DNA of 64,000 nt from an uncultured Bacteroidales bacterium (GTDB taxonomy: Bacteria > Bacteroidota > Bacteroidia > Bacteroidales > Muribaculaceae). The stretch covers positions 33,877 to 97,876 of the forward strand of contig CACYVC010000009.1 in the NCBI GenBank assembly GCA_902777835.1, written 5' to 3'. The position numbers and the translations under genes are program-made. This document shows, in pieces, positions 8,301 through 14,489 of this stretch (its first letter is position 1; the number at the start of each line of letters is the position of its first letter). The notes under the pieces were generated by a model. It had not been told where the DNA came from. It saw nothing but the letters and a program-made list of their open reading frames with translations, and made no database searches.

Positions 8301-9777
8301 TAATCCAGACAATAAAGAGGCCTATCACAACCAGCGTGTGCTGGACGAGAAACTGGCCCAAATTGACCTTGAATATCTACGCAAGGTACTGAAGGCGCAG
8401 ACAGAAGGCTCTCAAGAATATGAAGCCGCACGCCGAGCCCTTGAAAAAGCAGAGCGTGATGAAGAACTTCGTCAGCGTAAAAAGCTTGAGGAAGATCTTT
8501 CTGCTTGGCTATACATCTATTCGCAGCAGGGTGCTAAGGATCGTATGGATGCAGAACTGCGCGTTGCAAAGCAACTCTACGACCAAAAACTGCTCAAAGA
8601 GGAAGAATACCAGGAAGCTCGTGCCGCCATCGAGAAGAAGTATCGAGACGAGGTGAACTCTAAGACTGGCACCAAAGCCAAGAATCAAGACTTCGACGAT
8701 GCCAAGGATACCTACGATAAGCAGATGAATGCACTCGAGGATGCACGCAAGCAAGGGCTTATCTCACAAGAGGACTATGAGTCGCGCAAGTTCCAGATCA
8801 CGCAGAACTACCACAACAAGATTGTGGAGCTAATCAAAGGTCAAGGCTCGGAGTGGGCTACCATGGTCACCACGCTCGTCGAGACTTGGAAGGCTGGTTT
8901 CGAGAATCTCGGCAGCACCTTACCTGAGAAACTTAAAAGCATCGCCGATATGGCATCGGCAGCATTCGCTATAATGAATGCCGGTGTCAAGTCTTACACC
9001 GACTATGCCAATGCTTGCCGCGACCTCGAACTTGCTAAAGTAGAAAAGAATTACAAAGCGCAGATTGACGCTGCTGGCAACAATGACAAGAAAAAGAAGA
9101 AACTTGAAGAACAGAAAGAGAAGGAAATCGCTAAGATTAAGACCAAGTATGATAAACGTGCTATGGTCATCGAGATGGCGCAAGCCGTGGCATCGACAGC
9201 AATGGCTGCGATTAATGCTTATGCCAGCGCAGCGCAAGTGCCGATGATTGGTTACATACTTGGCCCAATTGCTGCCAGTATGGCCCTCGCGGCTGGTGCC
9301 TTGCAAATCGCTACCATCAAGAAGTCGCACCAGGCGCAGCAGATGGGCTACTACGAGGGTGGCTTCACGAGCCGTGATCCAAACAACCGCCGTGAAGCCG
9401 GTGTGGTGCACGCCAATGAGTTCGTGGCGAACCATAATGCTGTGTCGAATCCTCAGTTGCTTCCTGTGCTTCGTTTGATAGACCAAGCGCAACGCAACAA
9501 CACAGTGGGCTCGCTCACTCGAGAAGATGTGAGTCGTGCCATCGGACAGGGTGCCATACTCGGCGATATGACTGTCGCCCAGCAACGCACCGCCGAACAG
9601 CACGACACCTCGATGGTGATGGTAGCAGCCTCCATGGAGCGGCAGACCGATGCCATCAACGAACTCAACGCTCGCCTTGCCGACGGCATTGAGTCGTTCA
9701 TGGTGATGGACGGCGAGCGGGGTTTTGACCGCTCGTGGGAACGTTACCAGCGCATGAAGAACAATCCCAAGCGATGA
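5359..9777 (+). CDS. Phage tail tape measure protein
   Basis: A 1472-residue protein that sets tail length and occupies the tail lumen. The first 140 residues are coiled coil. Residues of about 150-480 match the tape-measure core of the TP901/PhageMin_Tail type (segments such as EMANVRKFTGMTADEVERLN and AGRLGLQSQEDVLGF). Hydrophobic helices lie at about 490-530 and 570-590. Long Lys/Glu/Ala coiled coil runs from about 590 to 1200, and a hydrophobic Ala/Gly-rich stretch lies near 1270-1320. It sits alone under promoter P1 and is followed by a terminator. Such length predicts a long, non-contractile or contractile tail; a short-tailed phage is unlikely. Confidence 0.9.
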   Translation: MPDISTKATVGIELNTQPVGRKIAELETKLDKLNEKKRQFEAAGDQKGLVKIQKEINKVSRQLDTARTASERCKAALAKLNESSPKELRHTLKQLKSDLDHMERGSSAWKAHVEAIKRVKAEIKSVDAELREHEGLLSRINRKVNEWGMSIASAAAAFTGLVFTARQAVQAYADMEAEMANVRKFTGMTADEVERLNDEFKKIDTRTSREDLNKLAQEAGRLGLQSQEDVLGFVNAANQINVALDDLGEGATLTLSKLTDIFGDKDRLGVEQSLLAVGSVINELSQNCTASAPYLAQFAQRLAGVGKQANMTIPQIMGFAAVLDSQGQAVEMSATALSQLIMKLFQDPAKIAKATGMDLQKFSKVLKEDTNEALLMLLQRLNELGNLNVLAPVFDAMGTDGARASQVIAALAGNVDMVKRQQIEANKAFKEGTSITKEYNVQNNTVQAQLDKAKKRFHEMAVELGEKLAPAMKYAITGTSAMMRVLSTAVSFISNHKALVVSLTVAIVSYTLATKASAMAQTLWNAAQKAANVVIKTVEATVIAIKYAYFLLTDQLRKADVAQKALNRTMKANPYGLVLAALSVLIGAIIDLTSRAEENRRKAEEARKEYEEWKESLVDIGQASADYCAGEITRLKALYKEATNEALSRRERIKAANELQSIYPTVFGNLSTEAIMTGQAAAAYDSLTQSIINSARARAAAAKIEENERELLALEDKLEKQKEDRDAKQKAANDKRKQANKVKEENKGTVYGAALGDTREMNSREVQSAVGAMNEAGAAAAKAEKAAQDASDAVATTEKQIQTINQANQTLAEKYKVSASQLKTPTAPTFTPGAGFKPIDEKAAKKAAAEEKKRQREADAAEKKRKAEEEKKAKQEFKDDVERVKKNLADQNAAALNAYNKGEIDYVTYLDRKQAASEKYYKAAEEVYKKHGLEESDDLAKLREKQAEEDKKYKEARNKMLKEQYAQERDLAKVAANMEYYNPDNKEAYHNQRVLDEKLAQIDLEYLRKVLKAQTEGSQEYEAARRALEKAERDEELRQRKKLEEDLSAWLYIYSQQGAKDRMDAELRVAKQLYDQKLLKEEEYQEARAAIEKKYRDEVNSKTGTKAKNQDFDDAKDTYDKQMNALEDARKQGLISQEDYESRKFQITQNYHNKIVELIKGQGSEWATMVTTLVETWKAGFENLGSTLPEKLKSIADMASAAFAIMNAGVKSYTDYANACRDLELAKVEKNYKAQIDAAGNNDKKKKKLEEQKEKEIAKIKTKYDKRAMVIEMAQAVASTAMAAINAYASAAQVPMIGYILGPIAASMALAAGALQIATIKKSHQAQQMGYYEGGFTSRDPNNRREAGVVHANEFVANHNAVSNPQLLPVLRLIDQAQRNNTVGSLTREDVSRAIGQGAILGDMTVAQQRTAEQHDTSMVMVAASMERQTDAINELNARLADGIESFMVMDGERGFDRSWERYQRMKNNPKR

Positions 9778-9812
9778 TATCTTAATTTCAACGTTTATAT
9801 AGTAACTGATGA

Positions 9813-9848
9813 GTGGCGGTGCCAGTGATGGTATCGCCACTATTATTT
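9813..9848 (+). terminator. Terminator-like hairpin after the tape measure gene
   Basis: GTGGCG (9813-9818) and CGCCAC (9835-9840) pair. The stem extends inward through wobble pairs (GTGCC with GGTAT), and TATTATTT follows. Confidence 0.6.
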
Positions 9849-10494
9849 CGCCTATGCCTCTCGGCAGGCTGGTGGGGCGTTGTGCTGCTGCGGTGGCGGT
9901 GAGTGCTGCCCACTACCGGCCCATTTCCTCGCTTCAACCATCGTGCTCCTTGCCCTTGTCACATGGTCATAATCATCTTGCAACCGTTAGAGTGGCGGTT
10001 GAACGGACTTGCATCTTAGAACTTGCAACCCCCCTCTCGCGCTCACCCCTTGACCTTGGCTTGTGGGCTCCCATCAGCGTGACCACCTCTTGGCAATTAC
10101 TCGGCGCGGTTCTCTCCTCTGGCATTCATACAAAGGGTTTCGGGTCGGGCATTCGTCGGTGTCGGCACCCGCTGGGCTTGCCGGTTGTCGCCTGTATTTC
10201 CGCACTGCGTGCCCTGCCTTGCCGCCTGGGTGGTGGGAGGCGTGGCAAGCGGCCAGATGTGACATTGTTCATCGTCGCGTCTGAGTGGACCATAACAAAT
10301 TTTGAGAGTAATTTTTTCTTTTACACCGCAAAGTTACGGCTTGGCTCGATATGCAAGGTCAGGCGCTGTTTCAGCCGAAATCTCCAGCCCTGCGGGTAGT
10401 ATTTAGCCTTGGAAAACCTTGCTGGCAATCTCACTCTTTGCTCGTCACGTGGCAGTGTAAATAAAAAATTATTCACTCTTAAAATTTCTATGTT
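9849..10494. other. Gene-poor 650-bp gap; no supported gene
   Basis: The plus-strand open frame here (9809-10399) has a composition unlike its neighbours (Arg/Ser/Cys-rich) and no recognisable motif, so I do not call it. On the minus strand a TAACTTTG box (10336 down to 10329) with CTTG 17 bp upstream looks like a promoter. It lies 36 bp before a possible 55-codon minus-strand frame (10293 down to 10126), Arg/Pro-rich and unrecognised. That frame is a weak candidate only. Confidence 0.3.
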
Positions 10495-11067
10495 ATGGTA
10501 CACATTTCAAACACTCCCGATTTCGAGAACAACGACAACATCTTCATGGCTGCTCGCTACACCTACATCCCCACCACCGTTCAGGCTGATGGCAAGGCTT
10601 GGGGCATCCGCAAGAAAGTGTGGAAATTCAAAGACGGCGACACCGCCATCTCAGCAGAGGTCGCCCAGTGGGTTAGCACGACACTCGACGAGTCTATGCC
10701 TGACCTCGAAAACTGTACCTTCGTCTGCATACCTGCAAGCAGCGAGGAGAGAACACAGATGCGCTACGAGCAATTCGCTCAAGAGGTCTGCAAGGCAACG
10801 CAGATGGCTAACGCCTACAAGCACATCAAGGTCGAGGGAACACGACTCGCTATTCACGAGCACAAGGTGTGCAAGTCTATCTCTAAGGTGCAAGTCTTGA
10901 AGTTCGACCGCCGTTTCTTCAACGGACGCAAGGTGATTATCTTCGACGATGTGATTACCAAGGGCAAGAGCTTCAGCACCATGGTTGAGTATCTCGAGGA
11001 GATGGGCGCAAAGGTGGTGGGCGGCATATTTCTCGCCGCTACCGCTTTCCAGCACAACACGAAATGA
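10495..11067 (+). CDS. Phosphoribosyltransferase-fold protein
   Basis: A 190-residue soluble protein. Residues of about 146-158 (VIIFDDVITKGKS) match the PRPP-binding signature of type I phosphoribosyltransferases: hydrophobic strand, two acidic residues, then a T/G/K/S loop. The following segment MVEYLEEMGAKVVGGIFLA fits the helix and strand that come next in that fold. The N-terminal third shows no known substrate domain. Family members salvage bases or act in competence-type (ComF) or regulatory roles; the substrate here cannot be read. It stands alone in the accessory block, closed by a terminator, as a likely phage moron gene. Confidence 0.65.
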   Translation: MVHISNTPDFENNDNIFMAARYTYIPTTVQADGKAWGIRKKVWKFKDGDTAISAEVAQWVSTTLDESMPDLENCTFVCIPASSEERTQMRYEQFAQEVCKATQMANAYKHIKVEGTRLAIHEHKVCKSISKVQVLKFDRRFFNGRKVIIFDDVITKGKSFSTMVEYLEEMGAKVVGGIFLAATAFQHNTK

Positions 11068-11074
11068 TCTCCCT

Positions 11075-11100
11075 GCCTCCCACCCACGGGAGGCTTTTTT
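11075..11100 (+). terminator. Intrinsic terminator after the phosphoribosyltransferase gene
   Basis: GCCTCCC (11075-11081) pairs with GGGAGGC (11088-11094), followed by six T residues. Confidence 0.85.
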
Positions 11101-11164
11101 ATGCTCAATGTTAATAAATTGTTGAAATCTAAAATATTTTATTGGTAATTCGGAAATTGTTGCT

Positions 11165-11252
11165 ACCTTTGCCACCACATAGAAATGATGAGTTGCAGCG
11201 ATATGCTGTAAGTTTGACGGTCAGCTTGCTGTGAAGCAGGCTGATTTTTATT
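11165..11252 (+). ncRNA. Candidate phage small RNA, about 75 nt, with promoter and terminator
   Basis: A TACCTTTG -7 box at 11165-11172 is followed after about 75 bp by a strong terminator: TCAGCTTGCT (11221-11230), loop GTGA, AGCAGGCTGA (11235-11244), then TTTTTATT. Only an eight-codon frame lies between, so the transcript is probably non-coding or a short leader. Its end lies only 9 bp before the -33 box of the next promoter, which argues that it is a separate unit. Confidence 0.5.
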
Positions 11253-11261
11253 GGCACAGAA

Positions 11262-11293
11262 TTTGCACACTCTAAAAATTAGAGTTATCTTTG
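11262..11293 (+). promoter_or_regulatory. Bacteroidetes-type promoter with internal palindrome
   Basis: TTTG at 11262-11265 and TATCTTTG at 11286-11293 are 20 bp apart. Between them lies CTCTAA-AAA-TTAGAG (11270-11284), placed where a repressor would block RNA polymerase. It serves the gene starting at 11316. Confidence 0.6.
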
Positions 11294-11315
11294 CACCATC
11301 TAAATCGTTATTTCT

Positions 11316-11864
11316 ATGTACAGACTCATCGTTAATATATTATTGGTTGCGTGTTTCGCCCTGCCTTCGTGGGGCAAATTCGCCGGACTCGCCTATGTGG
11401 GCGAGATAGAATGGGATAAGAGACACCAGACTGCCGTGAAGCTATTTTGTGACACCACGGCGACTGACACGGTGTGGTCTCTCGAGATGCAGGGCGCGGT
11501 GGAGCATTATGACACGCTGCTGCTCAAAACGGGCGACGGCAAGGTGTTGGAGCTGGTTCCATACGACGAGAAGTTTGACCATGTTACCGACAGCATCGGG
11601 CACAGCTCTGTCACGGGTGAGCTGATGGAGTTCTATCACTACGAGACGGTGATATACTTCCACATCACCACCACCGCCTTAAACTACATCGCTGAACATG
11701 GCATCGCTAAACTGCGCTATGGGCACAACGAATTCTATAGAGACAAGGACTACAAGCACAACGAGTTCGGTAAAGACCTTGCCGAAGCCTACCATAAGGT
11801 CCTCGAGCAGATGTCACCCGACTATGTGCCACCACAGAAACCATCTATCCGGGACGGCTTCTGA
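11316..11864 (+). CDS. Secreted protein of unknown function
   Basis: A 182-residue protein with an N-terminal signal peptide (Arg near the start, then a hydrophobic run ending ALPSWG at about residue 20). The mature part is rich in Tyr, His and acidic residues and has no motif I recognise. It has its own promoter and lies between morphogenesis operons. That is a typical position for a lysogenic-conversion gene expressed from the prophage and altering the host envelope, though this role is inference from position and signal peptide. Confidence 0.55.
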   Translation: MYRLIVNILLVACFALPSWGKFAGLAYVGEIEWDKRHQTAVKLFCDTTATDTVWSLEMQGAVEHYDTLLLKTGDGKVLELVPYDEKFDHVTDSIGHSSVTGELMEFYHYETVIYFHITTTALNYIAEHGIAKLRYGHNEFYRDKDYKHNEFGKDLAEAYHKVLEQMSPDYVPPQKPSIRDGF

Positions 11865-11898
11865 TACATGTTACATCATTTTAGAAAAAATAAAGTAT

Positions 11899-12483
11899 AT
11901 GGAAACTTTCATAATGATTCTCTTAGTTCTTGTAATAGCCTTTGTTGTGGGCTTGCTTATAAAGAGCAGTAAAAATGAACCTAAGGATAATAGCACCCCC
12001 AAAACTAAAGAAAAGTTCGTAAACGAGAAAGCTCTTGAACTCAAAATACCAAAGACTCTGGAAGATGAATTAAATCAAGATGATATCTCAATTAAAGTTA
12101 CAATAAAGACTGACAGATCGCTTGCTTATGCAAGGCATCCTGAGATAGTAGAAGCGGAACGCCTTAAATATCATGAACCACAACGTGCGCTTGAGATATT
12201 ATTGCCGCTATGTGATGTCGAAAAAGGCATCTATGTTAAGCACATGTGCCTTTTTTGCTATAGGCAGATGAAAGACCCTGAATCTGAAAAGCAAATGATT
12301 TATCGTATTCTTGATAGAATTGAGACAGTCCAGCCAGATGAATGTGATGAGCTGGAGTATGAGAACATGAAATGCTCGACACAAAAATATTTAGATAGAA
12401 TGAAATGGGTCGAAACATTGATAGAGCGAAAGCGCATTAGAGAAGAAAAAGCTAAGTTAAAGGCGAATAGACCTACGAAATAA
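11899..12483 (+). CDS. Membrane-anchored cytoplasmic protein of unknown function
   Basis: A 194-residue protein starting at the ATG at 11899. A longer upstream frame exists but overlaps the preceding gene and lacks coding character. Residues 4-24 form one transmembrane helix (FIMILLVLVIAFVVGLLI), followed by a Lys/Glu-rich soluble part. Residues of about 75-190 are helical and TPR-like in feel (paired Tyr/Leu helices) without a firm match. Its AT-rich codon use differs from the GC-rich structural genes nearby, which suggests a recently acquired accessory gene. A terminator follows at once. Confidence 0.55.
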   Translation: METFIMILLVLVIAFVVGLLIKSSKNEPKDNSTPKTKEKFVNEKALELKIPKTLEDELNQDDISIKVTIKTDRSLAYARHPEIVEAERLKYHEPQRALEILLPLCDVEKGIYVKHMCLFCYRQMKDPESEKQMIYRILDRIETVQPDECDELEYENMKCSTQKYLDRMKWVETLIERKRIREEKAKLKANRPTK

Positions 12484-12499
12484 TATGTTCTACAACATA

Positions 12500-12528
12500 A
12501 ATCCGCAAAAATGCGGATTTTTTTTTGC
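12500..12528 (+). terminator. Intrinsic terminator
   Basis: AATCCGCA (12500-12507) pairs with TGCGGATT (12512-12519), followed by an uninterrupted T tract. The last T residues plus G also form the TTTG of the next promoter. Confidence 0.9.
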
Positions 12529-12554
12529 TCAATTCAAAAACTCGACATATCTTT
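12524..12554 (+). promoter_or_regulatory. Bacteroidetes-type promoter
   Basis: TTTG at 12524-12527 and TATCTTTG at 12547-12554 are 19 bp apart. The predicted transcript starts near 12561, inside the first copy of the repeat described next. Confidence 0.65.
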
Positions 12555-12557
12555 GCT

Positions 12558-12763
12558 GTCGCTAAACATTCACGGTAGTCAGTCTACCCCGCCGGGCATC
12601 GGATATTGCTCACAACATTGCGGTGGGCTTTTTTTATAGCCTATACCAGCCAAATACATACGGCTGCCTTATCCAACGATTTTTGCTCTTCGGGGTGACA
12701 TCGTGAATGTTTAGCGACGGGATAACGGCAGCCGTTTTTCTGCCATCACGCTAAACATTCACG
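12558..12763 (+). repeat. Leader with three copies of a 15-17-bp repeat and two terminators
   Basis: GTCGCTAAACATTCACG stands at 12558-12574. Its exact reverse complement is at 12702-12718, and 15 bases of it return in direct orientation at 12749-12763, five bases before the ATG at 12768. Between them are a CCGC/GCGG hairpin followed by TTTTTTTAT (about 12588-12638) and a 15-bp stem ACGGCTGCC-TTATCC (12660-12674) with GGGATAACGGCAGCCGT (12719-12735) followed by five T. The middle copy lies in or beside the loop of that stem and can pair with either outer copy, so the arrangement looks like a riboregulator or attenuator. Confidence 0.6.
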
Positions 12764-12767
12764 AGCA

Positions 12768-13025
12768 ATGAAAACAGTATCATTGACCCCGAACGAGAGC
12801 GTTCCCATCAGGGAACTGGCCAAAGTGCTTGCCACAAAAGCACTGGAGTTTCTAACCTCGCTACGCCTGAGCATCGTGCTTGGCGTGGTGGCTTTCATCG
12901 CCATCATGTCCTATCACATCACCGGTGCACATCCTGTGCGCATGGCGTGCATCACACTCGCCTGGGCGGTGCAGCTCGCCCTCTACCTCACCATTGACAT
13001 CAAGAAAGGAGGTGCCGAGTTATGA
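12768..13025 (+). CDS. Small phage membrane protein
   Basis: An 85-residue protein with two predicted transmembrane helices (about 32-52 and 59-77) and a cytoplasmic Lys-rich end. It heads a run of four tiny genes joined by 4-base start/stop overlaps, and so is probably translationally coupled to the coiled-coil protein that follows. Size and topology resemble holin-like or superinfection-exclusion proteins, but a more typical holin is present beside the endolysin. The function is unknown. Confidence 0.55.
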   Translation: MKTVSLTPNESVPIRELAKVLATKALEFLTSLRLSIVLGVVAFIAIMSYHITGAHPVRMACITLAWAVQLALYLTIDIKKGGAEL

Positions 13026-13372
13026 AAGCCTGGAACCGTGAGAGCCGAGAGCTCAAGCTGCGCTACGACATGAAGCGCGCCCAAGTGAACCTTAGCTTTA
13101 ACCAGCGTCAGGTGCAACTGAGCCATGAGATTGACATGGCCAAGAACGAACTGCACTACTGCAACCAGAGTATGCGCCAGGCAGGTGCAGACATTGTTGC
13201 ACTGAAGTCACGGCTCGATGCTGCCGTGGAGCGCATTCATGAGCTGTCGCAGAAGAAGGTGCTGCTTGACTTCGACCGCAAGAACTGTCTCGTGGCACTC
13301 GAGCGCGAGCACGCCGCCGAAGTCGATGCCCTCGAAGCTAAATACAACCGAGAGGAGGTGGTTGCCGTATGA
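13022..13372 (+). CDS. Small coiled-coil protein of the phage accessory operon
   Basis: A 116-residue protein with charged heptad-like sequence almost throughout (about 10-110) and no hydrophobic segment. It overlaps its neighbours by ATGA at both ends. Nothing identifies a family; the coiled coil suggests an oligomer or a partner of the membrane protein upstream. Confidence 0.5.
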   Translation: MKAWNRESRELKLRYDMKRAQVNLSFNQRQVQLSHEIDMAKNELHYCNQSMRQAGADIVALKSRLDAAVERIHELSQKKVLLDFDRKNCLVALEREHAAEVDALEAKYNREEVVAV

Positions 13373-13644
13373 AAGGACACATCTGGACGTTTGAGTTGCG
13401 CAAGGGCACACAAGTTCTTGAGCACTTCGAGGGCACCTGCCCCGAGTGCCACCGCAAGGGTGACGATCTGGCCACACGCTTAGGCAGCGTGGAGTGCTAT
13501 GCCTTCAACGAGCCGCTGAACCAGTGGCAGAAGATGGGCACTTACCGTGGCCACTATGTGTTCACCGACAGCTTCGGCGATGACCGCCGCATGAAATTCG
13601 ATTACTCCGGCATGGCTCCCATGGGAAAGGAGGTGGCCGTATGA
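13369..13644 (+). CDS. Small protein with a Cys pair
   Basis: A 91-residue protein. Residues 25-28 read CPEC and a further Cys lies near residue 44, so a metal-binding ribbon is possible but incomplete. The rest is aromatic-rich with several Gly turns, suggesting a small beta fold. It is coupled to its neighbours by 4-base overlaps. I do not recognise the family. Confidence 0.45.
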   Translation: MKGHIWTFELRKGTQVLEHFEGTCPECHRKGDDLATRLGSVECYAFNEPLNQWQKMGTYRGHYVFTDSFGDDRRMKFDYSGMAPMGKEVAV

Positions 13645-13970
13645 ACACTATCGACATCAAAGGTTATCTCGACAACCTCGAGACCTATATCCACGACCCC
13701 GAGCGCATGGGCTTTGCAGACAACATTATCCCTGTGGCGATGTGGCTGCGCGGCTTCTTGCCGGGTGATGATGAGAACAGCATGCACAACATGAGCGGCA
13801 CCGACATACGTGCGCTGCTGTGCGACATCGTTGACGTGGACCTAAATGACGTGTCACGGCTGATGGTGCTGGCGGGCTACTCGCTGAGCGGCAACCGCCT
13901 GCATCCCGAGTGGATGATGCAGCCCATCGACAACGAGGTGGTGCGCGTGACCGAGCTTGGTCAAAATTAA
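13641..13970 (+). CDS. Small phage protein of unknown function
   Basis: A 109-residue acidic, helical protein, the last of the four-gene coupled run. No motif is recognised. Its last codons and stop lie inside a TTGGTCAA-type palindrome (13957-13974), and a terminator follows at 14016. Confidence 0.45.
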   Translation: MNTIDIKGYLDNLETYIHDPERMGFADNIIPVAMWLRGFLPGDDENSMHNMSGTDIRALLCDIVDVDLNDVSRLMVLAGYSLSGNRLHPEWMMQPIDNEVVRVTELGQN

Positions 13971-13974
13971 CCAA
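13957..13974. promoter_or_regulatory. Putative operator O1
   Basis: TTGGTCAAAATTAACCAA is an inverted repeat with one mismatch between half sites. It overlaps the stop codon of the upstream gene. Two related copies follow at 14044 and 14461. Confidence 0.55.
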
Positions 13975-14015
13975 AGCGACACATTTTTTTACATAGAACC
14001 AAAATAGATCGTCAA

Positions 14016-14045
14016 AGCCCTGCTCCGGGAGGCGCGGGGCTTTTT
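14016..14045 (+). terminator. Intrinsic terminator
   Basis: AGCCCTGC (14016-14023) pairs with GCGGGGCT (14034-14041) with one G-T pair, followed by TTTT. Confidence 0.85.
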
Positions 14046-14061
14046 GGTCAATTTTGACCAA
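14044..14061. promoter_or_regulatory. Putative operator O2
   Basis: TTGGTCAATTTTGACCAA has perfect 8-bp half sites around a 2-bp centre. It lies 30 bp upstream of a TATCTTTG promoter box (14092-14099) that serves the small genes at 14121 and 14266. Confidence 0.6.
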
Positions 14062-14120
14062 TAATATAATCTTGGTTTCAACAATATATTGTATCTTTGC
14101 AACATTAAACTCTTGTTATT

Positions 14121-14273
14121 ATGGGCATAATACTTAAAATCTTGATAGGCCTGGTGCTGCTGGCTGTGCTGGCGGTGGTCGTTGTGTTCGGGGCCTACTT
14201 CATCGCCGTTGTACGGCATGAGTGGCGATGGCGAAAATTGACTACTGACGAATACAGGGAGAAATATGAGTAG
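14121..14273 (+). CDS. 50-residue single-pass membrane protein
   Basis: The ATG at 14121 follows a TATCTTTG box (14092-14099) by 21 bp. The product is a hydrophobic helix (ILKILIGLVLLAVLAVVVVF) followed by a basic, aromatic tail ending KYE. The gene overlaps the next by eight bases (start at 14266). It is too short for a family assignment. A clean promoter, a coding-like frame and coupling to the next frame support it as real. Confidence 0.5.
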   Translation: MGIILKILIGLVLLAVLAVVVVFGAYFIAVVRHEWRWRKLTTDEYREKYE

Positions 14274-14448
14274 CAAGAAAAAAGATGAGACCTGGCTGGC
14301 CGTGCCGCCCAGTGTGCTGGCGCGTGTGCTGTGCCGCTACTGCACGGCATGCGGCAAGCGTGACAGCCGACGGCAGCACCCGCTGCAGTGCCTGAGTGTG
14401 AAACGCTTCATCGCCGAGCTGCGCGACCGCTCACGTGGCCTGGGCTGA
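14266..14448 (+). CDS. 60-residue basic protein with Cys motif
   Basis: A small Arg/Lys-rich protein coupled to the membrane peptide upstream. Residues of about 23-29 read CRYCTAC, with a further Cys near residue 46, so a small zinc site is possible. No family is recognised. It ends just before late promoter P2. Confidence 0.4.
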   Translation: MSSKKKDETWLAVPPSVLARVLCRYCTACGKRDSRRQHPLQCLSVKRFIAELRDRSRGLG

Positions 14449-14450
14449 CT

Positions 14451-14485
14451 GTCTTTTTAGCTGGTCAAATTTAACCATAACTTTG
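14451..14485 (+). promoter_or_regulatory. Late phage promoter P2 with overlapping operator O3
   Basis: GTCTTTTT at 14451-14458 and TAACTTTG at 14478-14485 are 19 bp apart. The space between them is filled by CTGGTCAAATTTAACCAT (14461-14478), a third relative of the TTGGTCAA palindrome. A repressor bound there would cover the promoter of the portal operon. Confidence 0.7.
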
Positions 14486-14489
14486 CACT

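Noticed and set aside
9809-10399. 196-codon plus-strand frame after the tape measure gene
   Set aside because: It starts at the terminator, has Arg/Ser/Cys-rich composition unlike phage genes, and contains no motif.
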